Below are positions 7,410 through 15,619 of a stretch of DNA of 48,534 nt, in pieces. The notes below the pieces were generated by a model. The model had not been told where the DNA came from, ran no database searches, and worked only from the letters and a program-made list of their open reading frames with translations. Within the stretch, counting starts at the first letter, position 1. Every line of letters starts with the position of its first letter. Position numbers and translations under genes: made by a program. Source of the DNA: Burkholderiales bacterium (GTDB lineage: Bacteria; Pseudomonadota; Gammaproteobacteria; Burkholderiales; Burkholderiaceae_C); NCBI GenBank assembly GCA_947453625.1, contig CANGHK010000038.1, positions 1 to 48,534 on the forward strand, in the 5' to 3' direction.

Positions 7410-9212
7410 ATGAGCCTGGCGAAGGTGCGCTGGATCGCCGGGCCGGTGCTGCATGCCGAAAAGCTTGGGCCGTTCTCGCTGCGCGAATCGGTGCGCGTCG
7501 GGCCCCAGGCGCTGCTGGGCGAGGTGGTGCGCATCCACGACGACGAGATCGTGGTCCAGGTCTACGAGGACACCACCGGCCTGCGCCCGGGCACCGAGGT
7601 ACACGGCGACGGTGCGCCGCTGGCCATCCGGCTCGGCCCCGGCCTGCTGGGCCATATCTTCGACGGCCTGCTGCGGCCGCTGTCGGACCAGGCGTCGGCC
7701 TTCGTGCAACCGGGCATGCGCAGCGCCGCCGCCAGCCGCCGGCACTTCGAGCCCGCCATCGTCGCCGGGGCGCGGCTGGCGCCGGGCGCGGTCATAGGCC
7801 AGGCCGGCGCGGTCGCGGGTGCCGCCGGGCCAAGCCAGCGCTGCCTGGCACCGCCCGACGCCGGCGGCGTGGTCGAATCGGTAGTGGCTGCCGGTGACTT
7901 GGCCGACGATGCGACCGTCTGCACCGTCCGCCAGGCAGACGGCAGCCTGCGCGCGCTGGCGATGAGCCATGTCTGGCCGGTGCGCCAGCCGCGGCCGGTG
8001 CGCAGGCGCCTGCCGGCCCACGCGCCGCTGGTCACCGGCCAGCGCATCCTCGACTGCCTGTTTCCCGTCGCCCAGGGCGGCAAGGCGGCGATCCCCGGCG
8101 GCTTCGGCACCGGCAAGACGGTGCTGCTGGAGGCGCTGGCCAAGGGCTGCAGCGCCGACGTCATCGTCTACCTGGGCTGCGGCGAGCGCGGCAACGAGAT
8201 GGCCGGCGTGCTCGACGAATTCCCGACGCTGGCCGATCCGCGCAGCGGCCGGCCACTGATGGAGCGCACGGTGATCATCGCCAACACCTCCAACATGCCG
8301 GTGGCCGCGCGCGAGGCCAGCATCTACTGCGCGATCACGGTGGCCGAATACTTCCGCGACCAGGGCCTGCAGGTGGCACTGATGGCCGACTCGACCAGCC
8401 GCTGGGCCGAGGCGCTGCGCGAGGTCTCGGGCCGCTTCGGCGAGCTGCCCGGCGAAGGCGGCTACCCGGCCTACCTGTCGAGCCGGCTGGCCGATTTCTA
8501 CGAGCGCGCCGCGCTGGTCGAGACCCTGGCCGGCGACCGCGGATCGGTGACCGTGATGGGCGCGATCAGCCCGCCCTCGGGCGACTTCTCCGAGCCGGTG
8601 ACCAGCCACACCAAGCGCTATGTCAAGGCCTTCTGGGCGCTCGATGTCAAGCGCGCGCAGGCGCGGTTCTACCCGGCCATCCACCCGCTGCAGAGCTATG
8701 CCGAGGACGCCCGCGAGTTCGCGCCCTGGTGGACGGGCCAGGGCAACCCGCAGTGGCTGGCGCTGCGCCGACGCTTCCTGACGCTGCTCGACGAGCAGGC
8801 CCAGCTCGAACGCATGGCGCGCATCATCGGCCGCGACGCGCTGCCGGCACGCCAGCAAATCACGCTGCTTTGCGCTGAACTGGTCAACGAGGCCTTTCTG
8901 CGCCAGTCGGCCTTCTCCGAGATCGACCGCGTCTGCAGCCCGGCGCGCCAGGGCGCGATGATGCGGCTGCTGGGCCGTTTCATCGATCTGACGGACGCGG
9001 CGCTGGCGGCCGGCGTGCCGCCGGAGCGCATGGCGGCGATGGCCTGTCTGCGACCGCTGCAACGCATGGGCGAGGAGATCGCCGACGACGCGCTGCCGCG
9101 CTTCGCCGAGCTCGAAGCGCGCATCGAGCGCGAGTTCGCGGCGCTGGCCCCGGCGCTGACCTCCCCACCCGCCAACCCTGTCATTGAGCGCGGCGATGCT
9201 GCTGACGGTTGA
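7410..9212 (+). CDS. V/A-type ATPase subunit A (catalytic)
   Basis: The 600-residue catalytic subunit of the rotary ATPase head. The P-loop GGFGTGKT occupies residues 230-237 with Lys236, and GERGNEM carries the catalytic Glu259. MADSTSRWAEALREVSGR and AISPPSGDFSEPV follow in the family order. The N-terminal beta-barrel plus the bulge domain (about 110-190) mark it as a V-type A subunit rather than F1 beta. Length matches the 580-600 residues usual for the family. Its 3' end overlaps the start of subunit B by 17 bases (29 if the upstream TTG is used). With B it forms the alternating hexamer. Confidence 0.97.
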   Translation: MSLAKVRWIAGPVLHAEKLGPFSLRESVRVGPQALLGEVVRIHDDEIVVQVYEDTTGLRPGTEVHGDGAPLAIRLGPGLLGHIFDGLLRPLSDQASAFVQPGMRSAAASRRHFEPAIVAGARLAPGAVIGQAGAVAGAAGPSQRCLAPPDAGGVVESVVAAGDLADDATVCTVRQADGSLRALAMSHVWPVRQPRPVRRRLPAHAPLVTGQRILDCLFPVAQGGKAAIPGGFGTGKTVLLEALAKGCSADVIVYLGCGERGNEMAGVLDEFPTLADPRSGRPLMERTVIIANTSNMPVAAREASIYCAITVAEYFRDQGLQVALMADSTSRWAEALREVSGRFGELPGEGGYPAYLSSRLADFYERAALVETLAGDRGSVTVMGAISPPSGDFSEPVTSHTKRYVKAFWALDVKRAQARFYPAIHPLQSYAEDAREFAPWWTGQGNPQWLALRRRFLTLLDEQAQLERMARIIGRDALPARQQITLLCAELVNEAFLRQSAFSEIDRVCSPARQGAMMRLLGRFIDLTDAALAAGVPPERMAAMACLRPLQRMGEEIADDALPRFAELEARIEREFAALAPALTSPPANPVIERGDAADG

Positions 9213-10593
9213 AGGCGCGGCCACGCGGCTGGAAGGCCCGCTGCTGTTCCTGCGGCGAACCCTGGACGTCGGCCTGCACGACGCGGTGGAAGTGCGCGGC
9301 ACCGACGGTCGGCTCCGGCTCGGCCGCATCGCGGCCATCGACGAGCAGTTCATGACGATAGAGGTGCTGGAGTCGACCGCCGGCCTGTCGCTGGAGGGCA
9401 CTGTGGTGCGCTTCCACGGCGAGGCGCTGAGCTTCGGCCTCGGGCCCGGCATCCTGGGCCGGGTCTTCAACGGCGTCGGCCAGGTGATGGACGGCGGCCC
9501 GCCGGTGGCCGCGCACCGCAGGGTGGCGATCGAGGGCCTGCCGATGAACCCGGTGGCGCGCGCGCTGCCGCGCGACTTCATCGAGACCGGCATCAGCACG
9601 CTGGACCTGATGAACAGCCTGGTGCGCGGCCAGAAGCTGCCGCTGTTCTCGGGCGGCGGCCTGCCGCACGACCGGCTGGCGGTGGAGATCGCCAGCCATG
9701 CCCGGCTGCGCGAGGATTCAGACCCCTTCGTCATCGTCTTCGCCGGCATAGGCGTGCCCTACGACAGCGCCGAGTACTTCCGCGCCAGCCTGGAGCGCAG
9801 CGGCGCACTGGAACGCACCGCGCTGTTCCTGAACCTGGCCAGCGACTCCAGCACCCAGCGCCTGCTGACACCGCGCTTCGCGCTCAGCGCGGCAGAGTAC
9901 CTGGCCTTCGACCAGGGCAAGCATGTGCTGGTGATCATGACCGACATGACCAACTACTGCGAGGCACTGCGCGAGGTGTCGTCGAGCAAGGGCGAGATCC
10001 CGGCGCGCAAGGGCTTTCCGGGCACCATGTACTCGGACCTGGCCACGCTGTTCGAGCGCGCGGGCTGCCTGCGCGGATGCGCGGGCACGCTGACCCAGCT
10101 GTCCATCCTGACGATGCCGGCCGACGACATCGGCCACCCCATCCCCGACCTGACCGGCTACATCACCGAGGGCCAGATCGTGTTGTCGCGCGACCTGGAC
10201 CGGCGCGGCGTCTACCCGCCGGTCAACGTGCTGCCCAGCCTGTCGCGGCTGATGAAGGACGGCACCGGCGCGAAGTACACCCACCCCGACCACCCGGCGC
10301 TGGCCAGCCAGCTCTATGCGGCCTATGCCCGCGCCGCCCAGGCCAGGGTGCTGGCCAGCGTGGTGGGCGTCGAAGGCCTGGCCGCGACCGACCAGAGCTA
10401 CCTGCGCTTCGGCACCGACTTCGAGACCACGCTGGTCAGCCAGACCGAGGCACGCACGCTGGCGCAGAGCATGGCGATAGGCTGGTCGCTGCTGGCCGGT
10501 CTGCCGCCGCGTGAACTGACGCGGCTGTCGGATGCGCAGATCGCCGCGCATCTCGACGGCGCCATCGCCGACCCTCGCGAGCGCAGCGCATGA
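9196..10593 (+). CDS. V/A-type ATPase subunit B (non-catalytic)
   Basis: The 465-residue regulatory partner of subunit A. Family landmarks include LEGPLLFL at the N-terminus, NPVARALPRDFIETGIST, and NSLVRGQKLPLFSGGGLPHD, where the true P-loop is absent as in all B subunits. VLVIMTDMTNYCEALREV and DLTGYITEGQIVLSRDL follow, with the arginine finger in LPSLSRLMKDG (Arg351). ATG at 9196 was preferred; an in-frame TTG at 9184 adds four residues. Both starts lie inside the 3' end of subunit A, so translation is coupled. The stop overlaps the next ATG by four bases. Confidence 0.96.
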   Translation: MLLTVEGAATRLEGPLLFLRRTLDVGLHDAVEVRGTDGRLRLGRIAAIDEQFMTIEVLESTAGLSLEGTVVRFHGEALSFGLGPGILGRVFNGVGQVMDGGPPVAAHRRVAIEGLPMNPVARALPRDFIETGISTLDLMNSLVRGQKLPLFSGGGLPHDRLAVEIASHARLREDSDPFVIVFAGIGVPYDSAEYFRASLERSGALERTALFLNLASDSSTQRLLTPRFALSAAEYLAFDQGKHVLVIMTDMTNYCEALREVSSSKGEIPARKGFPGTMYSDLATLFERAGCLRGCAGTLTQLSILTMPADDIGHPIPDLTGYITEGQIVLSRDLDRRGVYPPVNVLPSLSRLMKDGTGAKYTHPDHPALASQLYAAYARAAQARVLASVVGVEGLAATDQSYLRFGTDFETTLVSQTEARTLAQSMAIGWSLLAGLPPRELTRLSDAQIAAHLDGAIADPRERSA

Positions 10594-11213
10594 GCGATGC
10601 CAGCCCGACCCGCAGCGCCGTCATCGAGCTCAAGGACGAGCGCCGGGCGATGCACGAGGGCCATGTCTTTCTCGACGAGAAATGCCTGTTGCTGGCGGGC
10701 GAGATCCTGCGCGAGCTGCAACGATTCGATCAACTGCAGCGCGATTTCGGCCAGCAGCATGCGGCCGCGCTGGCCGCGCTGCAAGCCGCGGTGGCGCGCC
10801 ACGGGCTGCAGGGGCTGCAGGTCCAGCCTCCCGCAGACCTGGGCGACTGGCGCTTGCGCATCAGCGCGCGCTCGCTGATGGGGGTGGCGCTGCAGCAGGC
10901 CGAGCCGGCGGTGGCGGGGGGGGCGGGCCAGTCCGCTGCAGCCTTGGCGCAACTGGCCGTCCAACCCTCGCCCGAGGCCGCGGCCTGCAGGCTGGCCTTC
11001 GCCGCGGTGCTGGACCAGGCGGTGGTGCTGGCCGCGGTGTCGGGCAACCTCGAGCGCCTGTCGCTGGACTACCAGCGCGCGGTGCGCCGGGCAAGAGCCT
11101 TGCAGGACGTGATGCTGCCCGAACTGGACCGCTCCATCGGCGACATCGAGGGCCGGCTCGAGGAGTTGGAGCAGGAAGACGCGGTCTGGATGCGGCAACA
11201 GGCGAGGGTCTGA
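10590..11213 (+). CDS. V/A-type ATPase subunit D (central stalk)
   Basis: The 207-residue rotor shaft subunit, a long antiparallel coiled coil. The N-terminal helix (about 5-65) begins with SAVIELKDERRAMHEGHVFLDEKCLLL, a pattern shared with D subunits (L...L..A..G...L..KR..L). The C-terminal helix (about 150-205) ends with RALQDVMLPELDRSIGDIEGRLEELEQED. The middle is shorter and alanine-rich. It is the last gene of the operon. A short GC hairpin at 11225-11240 lies in the 43-base gap before the convergent stress-protein gene. Confidence 0.92.
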   Translation: MSDASPTRSAVIELKDERRAMHEGHVFLDEKCLLLAGEILRELQRFDQLQRDFGQQHAAALAALQAAVARHGLQGLQVQPPADLGDWRLRISARSLMGVALQQAEPAVAGGAGQSAAALAQLAVQPSPEAAACRLAFAAVLDQAVVLAAVSGNLERLSLDYQRAVRRARALQDVMLPELDRSIGDIEGRLEELEQEDAVWMRQQARV

Positions 11214-11224
11214 AGCCCGGTAAC

Positions 11225-11240
11225 GGGCGGAGCGCCGCCC
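11225..11240. terminator. GC hairpin between convergent genes
   Basis: GGGCGG-AGCG-CCGCCC forms a 6-bp stem with a 4-base loop between the ends of the ATPase operon and the universal stress protein gene. No T-run follows in either direction, so a canonical intrinsic terminator is not shown; placement suggests a transcriptional boundary. Confidence 0.35.
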
Positions 11241-11256
11241 GCGACTTCATTCAGCC

Positions 11257-11712
11257 TCATTCAGCCTCGGCAGGCTCCGCGGGCTCGGGCGTCGGCACCA
11301 CGGTCACCGGCACCGGGCTGTGCCTGAGCACGGCCAGCGCCACCGACCCGAGCGCGCCCAGCGCCGGCGCGCCCATGCCACGCGCGCCCATCACGATCGC
11401 GGCACAAGCGTATTGCTCGGCCAGTTCCAGCAGCGTGTGTTGCGGGTCACCGCCCACGGCCTCGCTCTCGTAGGACAGGCCGGCCTCGTCGAGCAAGGCC
11501 TCGGCCGGTGCCAACAGGTCGGCCCCGGCGGCCCGGCGCAGGCGTTCGATGGCCTCGGTGTCGTGCACCACCATCAACTCGTACAGCGAGACCGGCTCCT
11601 GCACGTTGACGAGCACGAAACTCGCCTTCAGACCTTGCAGCGCCAGGCTCGCGGCATGGCGAACGGCCTCCAGGGCCTGGGGGGATCCATCGACTGGCAG
11701 CAGGATCTTCAT
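11257..11712 (-). CDS. universal stress protein (UspA family)
   Basis: A single-domain 151-residue UspA-type protein. It starts with KILLPVDGSPQALEAVRHA (strand 1 and the nucleotide-binding Asp). The nucleotide-binding signature GARGMGAPALGALGSVA is near residues 109-125, followed by RHSPVPVTVVP. The full G-2X-G-9X-G-S/A pattern suggests the ATP-binding subclass. GGAGAA lies seven bases before the ATG. It converges on the ATPase operon, and the upstream region holds three 22-bp-spaced TGTGGATGR boxes. Family members accumulate under starvation, anoxia or respiratory stress, which fits the hemerythrin/ATPase neighbourhood, but no direct link is shown. Confidence 0.93.
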   Translation of the reverse strand: MKILLPVDGSPQALEAVRHAASLALQGLKASFVLVNVQEPVSLYELMVVHDTEAIERLRRAAGADLLAPAEALLDEAGLSYESEAVGGDPQHTLLELAEQYACAAIVMGARGMGAPALGALGSVALAVLRHSPVPVTVVPTPEPAEPAEAE

Positions 11713-11809
11713 CGTCGTTCTCCATGGGGGCTGGGAAGCGCGGGGGCGCAGGGCGGTTCAAAGTCCGACTGCCCTGGCGCCATCATCGCAGGCATCGTCG
11801 AAATAGGGG

Positions 11810-11864
11810 GCTGTGGATGAACGGTAGATGAGCTGTGGATGACCTGAGGACAAGTTGTGGATGG
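11810..11864. repeat. three TGTGGATGR boxes at exact 22-bp spacing
   Basis: TGTGGATGA at 11812-11820, TGTGGATGA at 11834-11842 and TGTGGATGG at 11856-11864 start exactly 22 bp apart. The first two share 11 identical bases (GCTGTGGATGA). The motif differs at one position from the DnaA box TGTGGATAA (reverse of TTATCCACA). The boxes lie about 100-150 bases upstream of the stress-protein start and just before repeat copy 1. They may be DnaA boxes, iterons or a regulator site. Confidence 0.7.
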
Positions 11865-11919
11865 GACACCGGCGGTTGGCGTGGCAGGCCTGGCCTCGGC
11901 AGCTGCCGGCATGGGGTCA

Positions 11920-12190
11920 TTGACGCCAAGCTTTTGCAGGCGGTCCATGCGGCAGTGATCCGAGCGGGCCGTACCAGGTCGCGTGTGGACAGGCGGCGAC
12001 TGTCAGTGACTGGGCCTGCCCTGGGTTCGCGTCGCGCTTGAGGCGGGATAGCCGAGTCCGCCAGGAACAACAGCTGAGCAACCCGCCCTCCAACGCGAGG
12101 CTGTGGTTTGCGGCGGGTATCGTCGATCATCATCATCATCTGCTTCCTGATGACAGCCTGCAGGTCAGGGCCGCGGCCAGATCCAAGCCA
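11920..12190. repeat. long direct repeat, copy 1 (upstream edge of sugar island)
   Basis: About 271 bp closely matching 15355-15619 in the same orientation, from TTGACGCC to GATCCAAGCCA. Most differences are single-base substitutions. The one clear length change is a run of ATC triplets (ATCATCATCATCATC here, ATCATC-CTC in copy 2), 6 bp longer here. A minus-strand frame is preserved between copies (starting MIDDTRRKPQPRVG), so it may be a degenerate end of a coding element. I do not recognise the family. Confidence 0.9.
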
Positions 12191-12553
12191 ATGGCAGGCA
12201 CATGTAAACTCGAATTGTCAATTTGACCATCCCATTGAAGAAGCACCTTCAAGCGACATGTTGCGACTGCCCGTTTTTGAAGCAAGGCTGAGGCGGGGAC
12301 CGCATGCCAGCATCGCGCGCGTCGATGAATGGAGGCGTCTGCTCAAGATCACCTGCGCACCGGACTGCTGCGCCGAACATCCCGCCCATGCGAGCAGCTT
12401 GCCCGACAAGAATCCTGCCAAGTCCGAGAAGGCCGGCAAGGTGGCGACATGGAAGGGCCACATGTCTATCGGGTACGAACCCGTGATGGGTCCGGCGGCC
12501 ATCGGGCGTTCTCAGTTCCCGACGAATGCAATCATTGTTGTACTGGTGGCGCA
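12191..12553. other. 363-bp spacer without a convincing gene
   Basis: Between repeat copy 1 and the glycosyltransferase start I see no recognisable protein, hairpin terminator or RNA. Open frames cross it in two registers but resemble nothing and differ in codon use from the genes downstream. The promoter of the three-gene island probably lies here. Confidence 0.5.
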
Positions 12554-13519
12554 GTGAAGATTGTGATTGTTGAACGGCCGGTCGGAGAAATCCTTGGCGA
12601 CAGTTTGGGCGACGCATTCAGAACGCTGGGGCATCAGGTTCAGCACTATGTCGACGACGTCAGGGATGCAGGGTCGGGAGAAGTACTGTTCTGCATCGGG
12701 AATATGCGTTGGTTTCCGATGCTTCGAAGGCGCCTCAAGAACACGGCGCCCGCCTTGCGGCCATTCGTGGCGGTTTGGCATTACGAACCTCTGCCACCAC
12801 CTCGGGCCGCCGGCCTGCCGCGACCGATGTTGACGGTACAGGAGATCGGCAAGATCCTGCTCCGCGATCCGCGGGCAACTGACGTCTACAGCAACTTCCT
12901 TCTTCTGCGGTCAATGCACAGACAGGGTTTGATCGACTGCCTGTTTGTCACGACGCAGGGGCGGCAGGAATTTCTCGCCGATTACAACATCCCGTCGCAT
13001 TATATTCCGCTCGGCTACGCGCCACACCATGGTCGGCCGCTGCGACTGGATAGGGATATTGATGTATTATTCCTCGGAATCATCAATGTGCCACGCAGAA
13101 AGGCGATGCTGCGGACCCTGGAGCGGCGCGGGGTCCGAGTTTCCGCCTTTGGCGATTGGCATGATCCCGCATATTGGGGCGAGCAGCGCACCAGTTTACT
13201 AAATCGAGCCAAGATACTACTGAATTTTCCGCGGACGGCAGGAGAAATGTCCGGACTGCGGTTCATACTGGGGATGGCGAACCACGCACTGGTCGTATCG
13301 GAGCCAGTCTACCGCCCCGCCCCTTATGAGCCGGGCGTGCATTTTCTCAGCGCCACGATGGATGAGCTTCCGGATGTGGTGAATAGGCATCTGCAGGACG
13401 AAGTGGCGCGCCGAAAAATTGTCAACAACGCTTATCAAAAAATTACGCAGAACGTGACGATGGAGCAGGTCTGCATGTCCATGGTCGAGCTGATTCAGCG
13501 CACCCACAAGAGAAAATGA
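12554..13519 (+). CDS. CgeB-like glycosyltransferase family protein
   Basis: A 321-residue protein resembling the CgeB/GT4-like glycosyltransferases. The N-terminal half starts with a Rossmann strand KIVIVERPVGEILGDSLGDAF. The C-terminal half has DVLFLGIINVPRRKAMLRTL, a tract of ALLNRAKILLNF character, MSGLRFILGMANHALVVSEP and YEPGVHFLSATMDELPDVV, in the same order as the CgeB C-terminal domain. The GTG at 12554 was chosen because the recognisable domain starts there; the ribosome-binding site (GGTGGC) is weak. GC content is lower and codon use less biased than in flanking operons. Its stop overlaps the aminotransferase ATG (ATGA). It probably transfers a sugar in surface-glycan or protein-glycan assembly; donor and acceptor are unknown. 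Confidence 0.72.
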   Translation: MKIVIVERPVGEILGDSLGDAFRTLGHQVQHYVDDVRDAGSGEVLFCIGNMRWFPMLRRRLKNTAPALRPFVAVWHYEPLPPPRAAGLPRPMLTVQEIGKILLRDPRATDVYSNFLLLRSMHRQGLIDCLFVTTQGRQEFLADYNIPSHYIPLGYAPHHGRPLRLDRDIDVLFLGIINVPRRKAMLRTLERRGVRVSAFGDWHDPAYWGEQRTSLLNRAKILLNFPRTAGEMSGLRFILGMANHALVVSEPVYRPAPYEPGVHFLSATMDELPDVVNRHLQDEVARRKIVNNAYQKITQNVTMEQVCMSMVELIQRTHKRK

Positions 13520-14658
13520 ACACCAGCCCTCAGTTGCCGATCCGCATCCCCGCCTTCCGGCCCACGCTGGGGGAGACCGAGTTGGAAGCCACGCGCCAGG
13601 TTTTTGAAAGCAATTGGTTGGGGGTCGGCAAGACCACGGACAAGTTTGAAGCCGAACTCCAGGAGTATCTGGGAGCGTCCCATGTGATCGCGGTTTCCTC
13701 CGGGACCGCCGCGCTCCATCTGGCGCTCCAGGTGCTGCACCTTTCGGCCGGCGATGAAGTGATTGTGCCGTCGATGACTTTTGTCGCGCCGGTGCAGATG
13801 ATTCTTGCGGCCGGAGCAAGACCGGTGTTTTGCGAAGTTGATCCTTTCACGCTGAATATGGATCCGGAAGACGTCGCGCGACGTCTCGGACCGCGCACGC
13901 GCGCGCTGCTGCCCGTCCATTACGGTGGCTATGCCTGCGACATGGGTCGACTGGGCCTCTTGGCTCGGGCGCACCGCCTGCCAATTATCGAAGATGCTGC
14001 ACATGCCTTTGGTTCTGAGAGTGCTGGCCGGAAAGTCGGAGCGACCGGAGAGTTGACCTGCTTCAGTTTTGATCCGATCAAGAACATTACCTGCGGCGAG
14101 GGTGGGGCGGTTGCGACATACAACGATGAACATGCGCGGGAAATTCGGTTGCGTCGTAATCTCGGAATCAGGAATGAATCCTGGAACAACCTTGAGATGG
14201 CGCGCTCTTGGATGTATTCCATTGAAGCGCCTGGCTACCGCTATGCGATGCCAAACCTCAACGCAGCGATCGGCATCGCGCAACTGCAGCGTGCCGAACT
14301 GTTCTTGCAGCGTAAGCGTCAGGTCACACGGCTATACGATGATTCCTTCCGAAATTTAGAAGGTACTGTTCTGATCAGGAAAAGTATTGACGAATCGTTC
14401 CCCTTTTCCTACGTTATTCGTGTGCTGGATGGGGAGCGGGATGCACTCATGGCGTACCTGCGAGTACGACAAATCGGAAGCATGGTGCAGTTCATCCCGA
14501 ACCATCTGCAGCCGCAGTTCGCGTGCGGAAACGTAAGGCTGCCACTGACTGAACAGTTGTATCGCGAGATCATCACACTGCCGCTGTTTGCCAGTATTAC
14601 CGATATGGAGGTGCAGGAAGTTATCGATGCCGTCATTGGATTTTTTGCGGCCGGTTGA
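13516..14658 (+). CDS. DegT/DnrJ/EryC1/StrS sugar aminotransferase
   Basis: A 380-residue PLP-dependent aminotransferase of the nucleotide-sugar family, which converts keto-sugars to amino-sugars. VSSGTAALHLALQVL (about 57-71) binds the cofactor phosphate. IIEDAAHAFGSES carries the PLP-ring Asp, and FSFDPIKNITCGEGGA contains the Schiff-base Lys189. PNLNAAIGIAQLQR near residue 250 is the usual substrate-site signature. Length and domain order match the family. Translationally coupled to the glycosyltransferase, and followed after 16 bases by the acyltransferase. Aminotransferase plus PglD-type acyltransferase suggests a 4-amino-4,6-dideoxy sugar that is then N-acylated, as in bacillosamine-type or viosamine-type pathways. 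The dehydratase supplying the keto-sugar is not in this window. Confidence 0.93.
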   Translation: MNTSPQLPIRIPAFRPTLGETELEATRQVFESNWLGVGKTTDKFEAELQEYLGASHVIAVSSGTAALHLALQVLHLSAGDEVIVPSMTFVAPVQMILAAGARPVFCEVDPFTLNMDPEDVARRLGPRTRALLPVHYGGYACDMGRLGLLARAHRLPIIEDAAHAFGSESAGRKVGATGELTCFSFDPIKNITCGEGGAVATYNDEHAREIRLRRNLGIRNESWNNLEMARSWMYSIEAPGYRYAMPNLNAAIGIAQLQRAELFLQRKRQVTRLYDDSFRNLEGTVLIRKSIDESFPFSYVIRVLDGERDALMAYLRVRQIGSMVQFIPNHLQPQFACGNVRLPLTEQLYREIITLPLFASITDMEVQEVIDAVIGFFAAG

Positions 14659-14674
14659 TTCGCCTGAATATTTT

Positions 14675-15322
14675 ATGCAAGAAACTGAACGAAAAATTAT
14701 TATTTTCGGCGCCAGGAGCTTTGCCGAAGAGGTCGCCGATCTGGCAAGCGAGATCCCGGGCGTCCGGGTCGCGGGCTTTGTCGAGAACCTCGATCGCAAC
14801 CATCCACCGAACTTGCACGGAATTCCGGTGCACTGGATTGACGATGTGGCGCCGTTGGCCGCCACACACCAGGCGGTCTGTGCGCTGGGAACGGTGCGCC
14901 GGCGCAGCCTGATCGAGCGGGCCAAGGCGATGGGATTCGTGTTCGTTGCGCTGATCCATCCCAGCGCCCGCGTGTCTCAGAAAAGCACCATCGGCGAGGG
15001 CTCGATGGTCAGCGCGGGATGCATCATTGCCGCCCACAGCGTGGTGGGCGCTCATGTGATCATCAATCGTGGCGCACTCGTGGGTCACCACCTGGAAATC
15101 GGCGACTACGCTAATGTAGGCCCCGGCGCCAACATCGGCGGCGGGAGCCGCATTGGGAGTGGCGCCTATATCGGGATCGGAGCCACCGTCATAGACCACA
15201 TCACCATTGGCGCCGAATCGGTGATAGGCGCAGGCGCCGTGGTGACGAAGAATATTCCCGCAAATGTGCTGGCCGTGGGGGCGCCGGCAAAGATAGTGAA
15301 AGAGGGCATCGAGGGAAAATAG
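14675..15322 (+). CDS. PglD/NeuD-type sugar O/N-acyltransferase
   Basis: A 215-residue protein with two parts. The N-terminal Rossmann-like domain (KIIIFGARSFAEEVADLA, residues 6-23) belongs to the PglD_N type and binds the nucleotide-sugar. A left-handed beta-helix of hexapeptide repeats follows from about residue 90 (IGEGSMVSAGCIIAAHSVVG, IGDYANVGPGANIGGG, then VIGAGAVVTKNIPANVLAVG). The VGHHLEIGDY stretch carries the likely catalytic histidine. ATG 14675 is used because the conserved domain starts just after it; an in-frame ATG at 14627 would overlap the previous gene. With the aminotransferase it probably acetylates or otherwise acylates an amino-sugar. Confidence 0.88.
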   Translation: MQETERKIIIFGARSFAEEVADLASEIPGVRVAGFVENLDRNHPPNLHGIPVHWIDDVAPLAATHQAVCALGTVRRRSLIERAKAMGFVFVALIHPSARVSQKSTIGEGSMVSAGCIIAAHSVVGAHVIINRGALVGHHLEIGDYANVGPGANIGGGSRIGSGAYIGIGATVIDHITIGAESVIGAGAVVTKNIPANVLAVGAPAKIVKEGIEGK

Positions 15323-15354
15323 TCAGGGCGTGATGCGCGGTGCCGTACCGCGGG

Positions 15355-15619
15355 TTGACGCCGATCTGCTCCAAGCGGTCCATGCGGCAGTGAACCGGGT
15401 GGGCCGCGCCAGGTCGCGAGTGGACAGGCGGCGACTGGCAGTGACTGGGCCTGCCCTGGGTTCGCGTCGCCCTTGCGGCGGGATTCCCGAGTCCGCCAGG
15501 AACAACTGCTGAGCCGCCCGCGCTCCAACGCGAGGCTGTGGTTTGCGGCGGGTATCGTCGATCATCCTCTGCTTCCTGATGACAGCCTGCAGGTCAGGGC
15601 CGCGGCCAGATCCAAGCCA
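15355..15619. repeat. long direct repeat, copy 2 (downstream edge of sugar island)
   Basis: The second copy of the roughly 270-bp repeat, starting 33 bases after the acyltransferase stop, in the same orientation as copy 1. Homology starts at TTGACGCC and stops after GATCCAAGCCA in both copies. The minus-strand frame beginning MIDDTRRKPQPRVG is kept here too. Confidence 0.9.

Noticed and set aside
12329-12553. N-terminal extension of the glycosyltransferase frame
   Set aside because: The extra 75 residues are low-quality sequence with no family match; the Rossmann-like domain begins at the GTG at 12554.
12108-12557. Open frame starting with a lipoprotein-like signal (hydrophobic Ile run then MTAC)
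   Set aside because: The Ile run is the translation of the ATC triplet run inside repeat copy 1; copy 2 does not keep the frame, there is no ribosome-binding site, and the rest matches nothing.
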